7,857 nt of DNA from an uncultured Phascolarctobacterium sp. Lineage in GTDB: Bacteria; Bacillota; Negativicutes; Acidaminococcales; Acidaminococcaceae. A program made the position numbers and the translations under genes. A model generated the notes under the pieces. The model saw only the letters and a program-made list of their open reading frames with translations, made no database searches and was not told the origin of the DNA. The DNA lies in contig CAMFZA010000072.1 of assembly GCA_946002345.1 (NCBI GenBank), positions 1 to 7,857 of the forward strand, in the 5' to 3' direction. This document shows, one piece after another, positions 5,015 through 7,857 of the stretch (position 1 is the stretch's first letter; every line of letters starts with the position of its first letter).

Positions 5015-7853
5015 CAAAAGAAAAAGCTTAAGATATAGTCAAAAACGTTTGGATCGTTTGGATTATAAAAGAGAAGAGAGCGCCAATTTACGCATGAAGG
5101 TGCTGCGCTCGGTATTGGCCGTGGGCGTGGGCTTTGCCATGACCCCCTGGCTGGGGCGGCAGGCCTTGGCAGGAGACCCTGTCACATTGGCGGCAGGTAA
5201 TATTGTGCGCACTGGTCAGACGGAAAATTTAATTGCCAGTGGCACGGCCCATATTTATGCAGAAAAAGCAAGTAATGGGGTGGGCCTTAATGCCTTTGAA
5301 CATTTTTCTGTGGGCAATAACCAAATTGCCAATATGTACTTCCAAAAGGAAGGCAGCACGGAAGTATTAAATACTTTGGTGAATACTGTTAATGACCGCA
5401 TCAGCATTTATGGTACGGTAAATGCTTTGCGCAATAATAAAATCGGGGGCAAGCTGTATTTTTTGAGCGACAAGGGTATGGTTGTGGGTTCAGGAGGCGT
5501 GATTAACGCCGGCGCATTAACCATGCTTACCTCGGGCAATACCTTTGCTAGTGCTGAGGCTGCTGCTCAGGCTATTACAGACAATAGCTGGTCCTTAGAC
5601 TCCACTGCATCCATCGATATCCACGGCAGAATTAATACTGCCACGGGCATAGATTTGCGTGCTGCCTATATTAATGTGACCAAGGCTAACGGTTCTGATA
5701 TTACACCTGTCTTGAAAACAGGTGTAATGTTTGACACGACTGTTAATACAAAGGGCTTAGTTACTGACGTGAGTGTAAAAAATGAACGTCTTACTGCGTC
5801 CTTGGATAGCAAGGGAAATATTATTATTGCTGACCCCTCCAATCCGACCGGCACTCAGGGTGATGCTGCTGTTAAGGGCGATGGCAGTATTAAACTGGCG
5901 GCTTATTCCGATAGCAAAAACGCAAAAACTGAGTTTTTAGGGATTAGCTCCATCACTAATACTGTGGAAGCCAAGGTTGAGGTGGGCGAGGGTGCTACCC
6001 TTGATGCCCGTGGTAATGTAGAAATTTCTGCGGAGGCCAAGCGCTTACAAAGAACCAAAATCACTGAGTTTTGGGATATGGTGGCTTTTACTAAGGCTGA
6101 TACCACTGTCAATGGCTCTGTGACCGGTGCGGATGTGAAAATTGCTGCTACGGCTAGCTCTGAGTATAGTGGCGGCAATTATGCCAATGTTTTAGATATG
6201 CTTAATGATGGCATGCAGGAGACAGGGGTTATTGGGCTGAAGAGTAAATTTAGCAGTTATCTTTTGGGTCTTGTGGAGTCCAATCCTCATTGGGGCCAAG
6301 GTGGGATGCTTACAAATAATATCATTCACCAGCTCTACATGCCCTTTGCGATTACGGATGCGAAGGCCACAACTAATATTGGTGCTAATGCACAAATTAT
6401 AGCTAATGTACTCAAAAATGGCGCTGTAGCGCCAACCTATACCAAGGATAATGTAGCTCATACTGTGGGCGGTAATATGAATATTACTGCTAATAGTAAG
6501 ACTAAGAATAAGATGAAGGTGGGCCTGCAGCCCCGCATTCAGGAGGGCAGCGCCGACTTTTCTAAATACTTTACTGGCGGCTTTATTTATCAGAATAGCA
6601 GTAGTAAGGCTACTGTGAATGTGGATGGCAAGCTACAGTCCGAAAAAAATATGAACATTGCTGCTAAAGCCGAGAATACCAATAGCGGTAGCATGAGTGT
6701 GCTCACTCCTAAATATTATGACCAAGGCGTACATGGTGATAAATATGCGTCCATGTTTATGGTGGGCGTGGGGCTGAGCTACCAGGATACGGAGGCCACT
6801 GTTAATTTAGGCTCCGCTGCTTTGGCAGATAAGGGAAGCAAGACGAATCCTTTGCTCAATGCAGGTGGTAGCCTAGATGTTAAGGCCAACAGCACCAATG
6901 AGATGGACAGCGATGTGTCCGTGGGCTCCGATATTACAGCTGGTTCGGAAACTGATGATACAGCTGTAAGCACAGCCGTTAACTTGGTGACTAGCAAGGG
7001 TACTGCTACCGGTAACGATTATGTGGCTGCGAAGGGTGACTCTGTGAATATGGAAGCCAGCCATGCCCTGGATAGTTTGAGTATCTCCACCTGCGATGAA
7101 TATGTGGGTGAATTTACGGGCTTATCTTGGGTTATCAATAATGAGGATGTGGCAGAAAAGGCGGATGTTTTAAAGCCTTGGCTGAAAAAGCTGGGCTTGG
7201 GTAACCAAATGCCGGATAATCCGGGTGCTGCCGGTGGCGGTGGCGGCGGTGGTGCTGCTGGAGGCGGCGCGAATGTTACCGATTGGAATCAATATTTTGA
7301 TTTAGGTGCATCCGTAGCTGTGGCCGAGGTAACTAATGAGGCTAAGCTCAATGTGTATCCAGTGGCTTCTGCAGAAGCTACGGGTGGGGACCTTAACCTG
7401 AATGCTGCTGTGGAAATTGGTGATACCTCCTATGCGACCACCAATTTACTCATGAACAGTAGTGATACGACCTATGTGACTGCGGCGGCTGCTGTGGGCG
7501 TGGAATACATGGAGAACACCGCCGAGGTTAACATCAATCACAAGGAGGCTACTAGCCAGGAAAGTAATAATACCGAGCTAAAGGCTGCAGGTGATGTGAA
7601 TATTACCTCCGATGTTGAACAACGCTATAATCGTGTGAACTCCATGTGCGATGATTTGGTTGAGGCTTGGAAAAGCTTCTTAAAGCATTATACTGACTGG
7701 AGCAAGCCAGGGGTTAAGGACAAATTAGACAAGCTGCAAAGTATTGTTGTGGATATTTTGTGGCTGCGGGAGAGGGAAAAAACAGTCGCTTATAAAGATT
7801 GCAAAAAATTTGGTAAGAGGGCGTCAGCTCCTATCGCTTTGCTGGGCTCCTGA
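5007..7853 (+). CDS. TpsA-type filamentous adhesin, leukotoxin (LktA)-like, probably 3'-truncated
   Basis: This is the predicted surface or secreted partner of the upstream TpsB. Residues 1-55 form a long signal peptide: a very basic stretch of ~34 residues, a hydrophobic core (VLRSVLAVGVGFAM) and a cleavage site ALA|GDP. Residues 56 to about 300 look like a TPS/hemagglutination-activity domain, with strands such as RISIYGTVNA (131-140) and GKLYFLSDKGMVVGSGGVIN (148-167). This corresponds to the place where FHA has its NPNG motif, here SDKG. From 320 on, beta-helix units of the form AxVN(V/L/I)...G-D/N-x-hydrophobic-N-I-x-A recur (322-344, 535-556, 597-629, 779-803, 839-870). Helical insertions break them at about 392-448, 699-757 (ending in a Gly-rich run, 743-754) and 870-919. 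Family members are usually far longer. The TGA at 7851 and odd codons just before it suggest an interruption or a damaged sequence end. The start is fixed by the RBS at 4991-4999. Confidence 0.85.
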   Translation: MSSKRKSLRYSQKRLDRLDYKREESANLRMKVLRSVLAVGVGFAMTPWLGRQALAGDPVTLAAGNIVRTGQTENLIASGTAHIYAEKASNGVGLNAFEHFSVGNNQIANMYFQKEGSTEVLNTLVNTVNDRISIYGTVNALRNNKIGGKLYFLSDKGMVVGSGGVINAGALTMLTSGNTFASAEAAAQAITDNSWSLDSTASIDIHGRINTATGIDLRAAYINVTKANGSDITPVLKTGVMFDTTVNTKGLVTDVSVKNERLTASLDSKGNIIIADPSNPTGTQGDAAVKGDGSIKLAAYSDSKNAKTEFLGISSITNTVEAKVEVGEGATLDARGNVEISAEAKRLQRTKITEFWDMVAFTKADTTVNGSVTGADVKIAATASSEYSGGNYANVLDMLNDGMQETGVIGLKSKFSSYLLGLVESNPHWGQGGMLTNNIIHQLYMPFAITDAKATTNIGANAQIIANVLKNGAVAPTYTKDNVAHTVGGNMNITANSKTKNKMKVGLQPRIQEGSADFSKYFTGGFIYQNSSSKATVNVDGKLQSEKNMNIAAKAENTNSGSMSVLTPKYYDQGVHGDKYASMFMVGVGLSYQDTEATVNLGSAALADKGSKTNPLLNAGGSLDVKANSTNEMDSDVSVGSDITAGSETDDTAVSTAVNLVTSKGTATGNDYVAAKGDSVNMEASHALDSLSISTCDEYVGEFTGLSWVINNEDVAEKADVLKPWLKKLGLGNQMPDNPGAAGGGGGGGAAGGGANVTDWNQYFDLGASVAVAEVTNEAKLNVYPVASAEATGGDLNLNAAVEIGDTSYATTNLLMNSSDTTYVTAAAAVGVEYMENTAEVNINHKEATSQESNNTELKAAGDVNITSDVEQRYNRVNSMCDDLVEAWKSFLKHYTDWSKPGVKDKLDKLQSIVVDILWLREREKTVAYKDCKKFGKRASAPIALLGS
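5700..5728 (+). repeat. 11-bp perfect inverted repeat inside the adhesin gene
   Basis: ATTACACCTGT (5700-5710) and ACAGGTGTAAT (5718-5728) form a perfect 11-bp stem with a 7-base loop. It encodes the DITPVLKTGVM part of the TPS domain. No T-tract follows (the next bases are GTTTGAC), so it is not a standard terminator. It may be a pausing, processing or protein-binding structure, or chance. Confidence 0.6.
7227..7269 (+). repeat. Glycine-rich codon run (GGC/GGT/GGA) in the adhesin gene
   Basis: A run of glycine codons, with a few alanines, encodes residues 741-754 of the adhesin. It links a helical insertion (about 714-731) to the next beta unit beginning NVTDW. It is a flexible linker, and its low-complexity DNA could vary in length between strains. 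Confidence 0.6.
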
Positions 7854-7857
7854 AGTG

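Noticed and set aside
6420..6433. GGCGCT-GT-AGCGCC near-palindrome in the adhesin gene
   Set aside because: It is short, has a 2-base centre, and is explained by Gly/Ala codons. No matching site was seen near a promoter.
7777..7783. AAAAAAC heptamer as a programmed -1 frameshift site
   Set aside because: The phase is wrong: the adhesin codons are GAA AAA ACA, not A AAA AAC. An indel or assembly error in the A-run is simpler.

Overview
The window looks like chromosome from a Gram-negative-type (diderm) Firmicute, most likely a Negativicute. It has Firmicute-style strong Shine-Dalgarno sequences (AAGGAGG) and a group II ECF vitamin/metal transporter. It also carries a complete outer-membrane two-partner secretion (TPS) transporter, which requires an outer membrane. 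The leukotoxin/filamentous-adhesin character of the secreted protein fits that group. The family-level placement (something near Acidaminococcaceae or Veillonellaceae) is a guess from protein style, not a measurement.

Layout, all genes on the + strand. Positions 1-1394 hold the end of an ECF importer operon: a 5'-truncated ATPase (EcfA/CbiO type, with YkoD-like motif variants) and, one base later, the membrane coupling protein EcfT. A strong intrinsic terminator (1422-1464) closes this operon. Positions 1465-1693 are a non-coding, A/T-rich control region with a good sigma-70/sigma-A promoter (TTGTAA, 17 bp spacer, TATAAT) for the next unit.

Positions 1694-7853 form what appears to be one TPS operon: (i) a full-length TpsB outer-membrane POTRA/beta-barrel transporter; (ii) a 144-residue cytoplasmic protein that resembles the YbjN / type III secretion chaperone-like fold; (iii) a 360-residue cytoplasmic protein I do not recognise; (iv) a TpsA-type filamentous adhesin of leukotoxin (LktA)-like style. 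The adhesin has a long basic signal peptide, a TPS recognition domain and repeated beta-helix motifs broken by helical insertions. Its reading frame stops at 7853, four bases before the window ends, and the last ~30 codons look abnormal. The adhesin is therefore probably interrupted, or damaged at a sequence end, rather than naturally 948 residues long.

How they would work together: the adhesin is made with an N-terminal Sec signal, crosses the inner membrane, is recognised by the periplasmic POTRA domains of TpsB and is threaded through the TpsB barrel to the cell surface. The unusual element is the pair of cytoplasmic proteins encoded between transporter and substrate, the second overlapping the adhesin gene by 8 bp. 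They are candidates for dedicated chaperone, modification or targeting factors of this TPS branch. No RNA genes, mobile elements or CRISPR arrays were seen.
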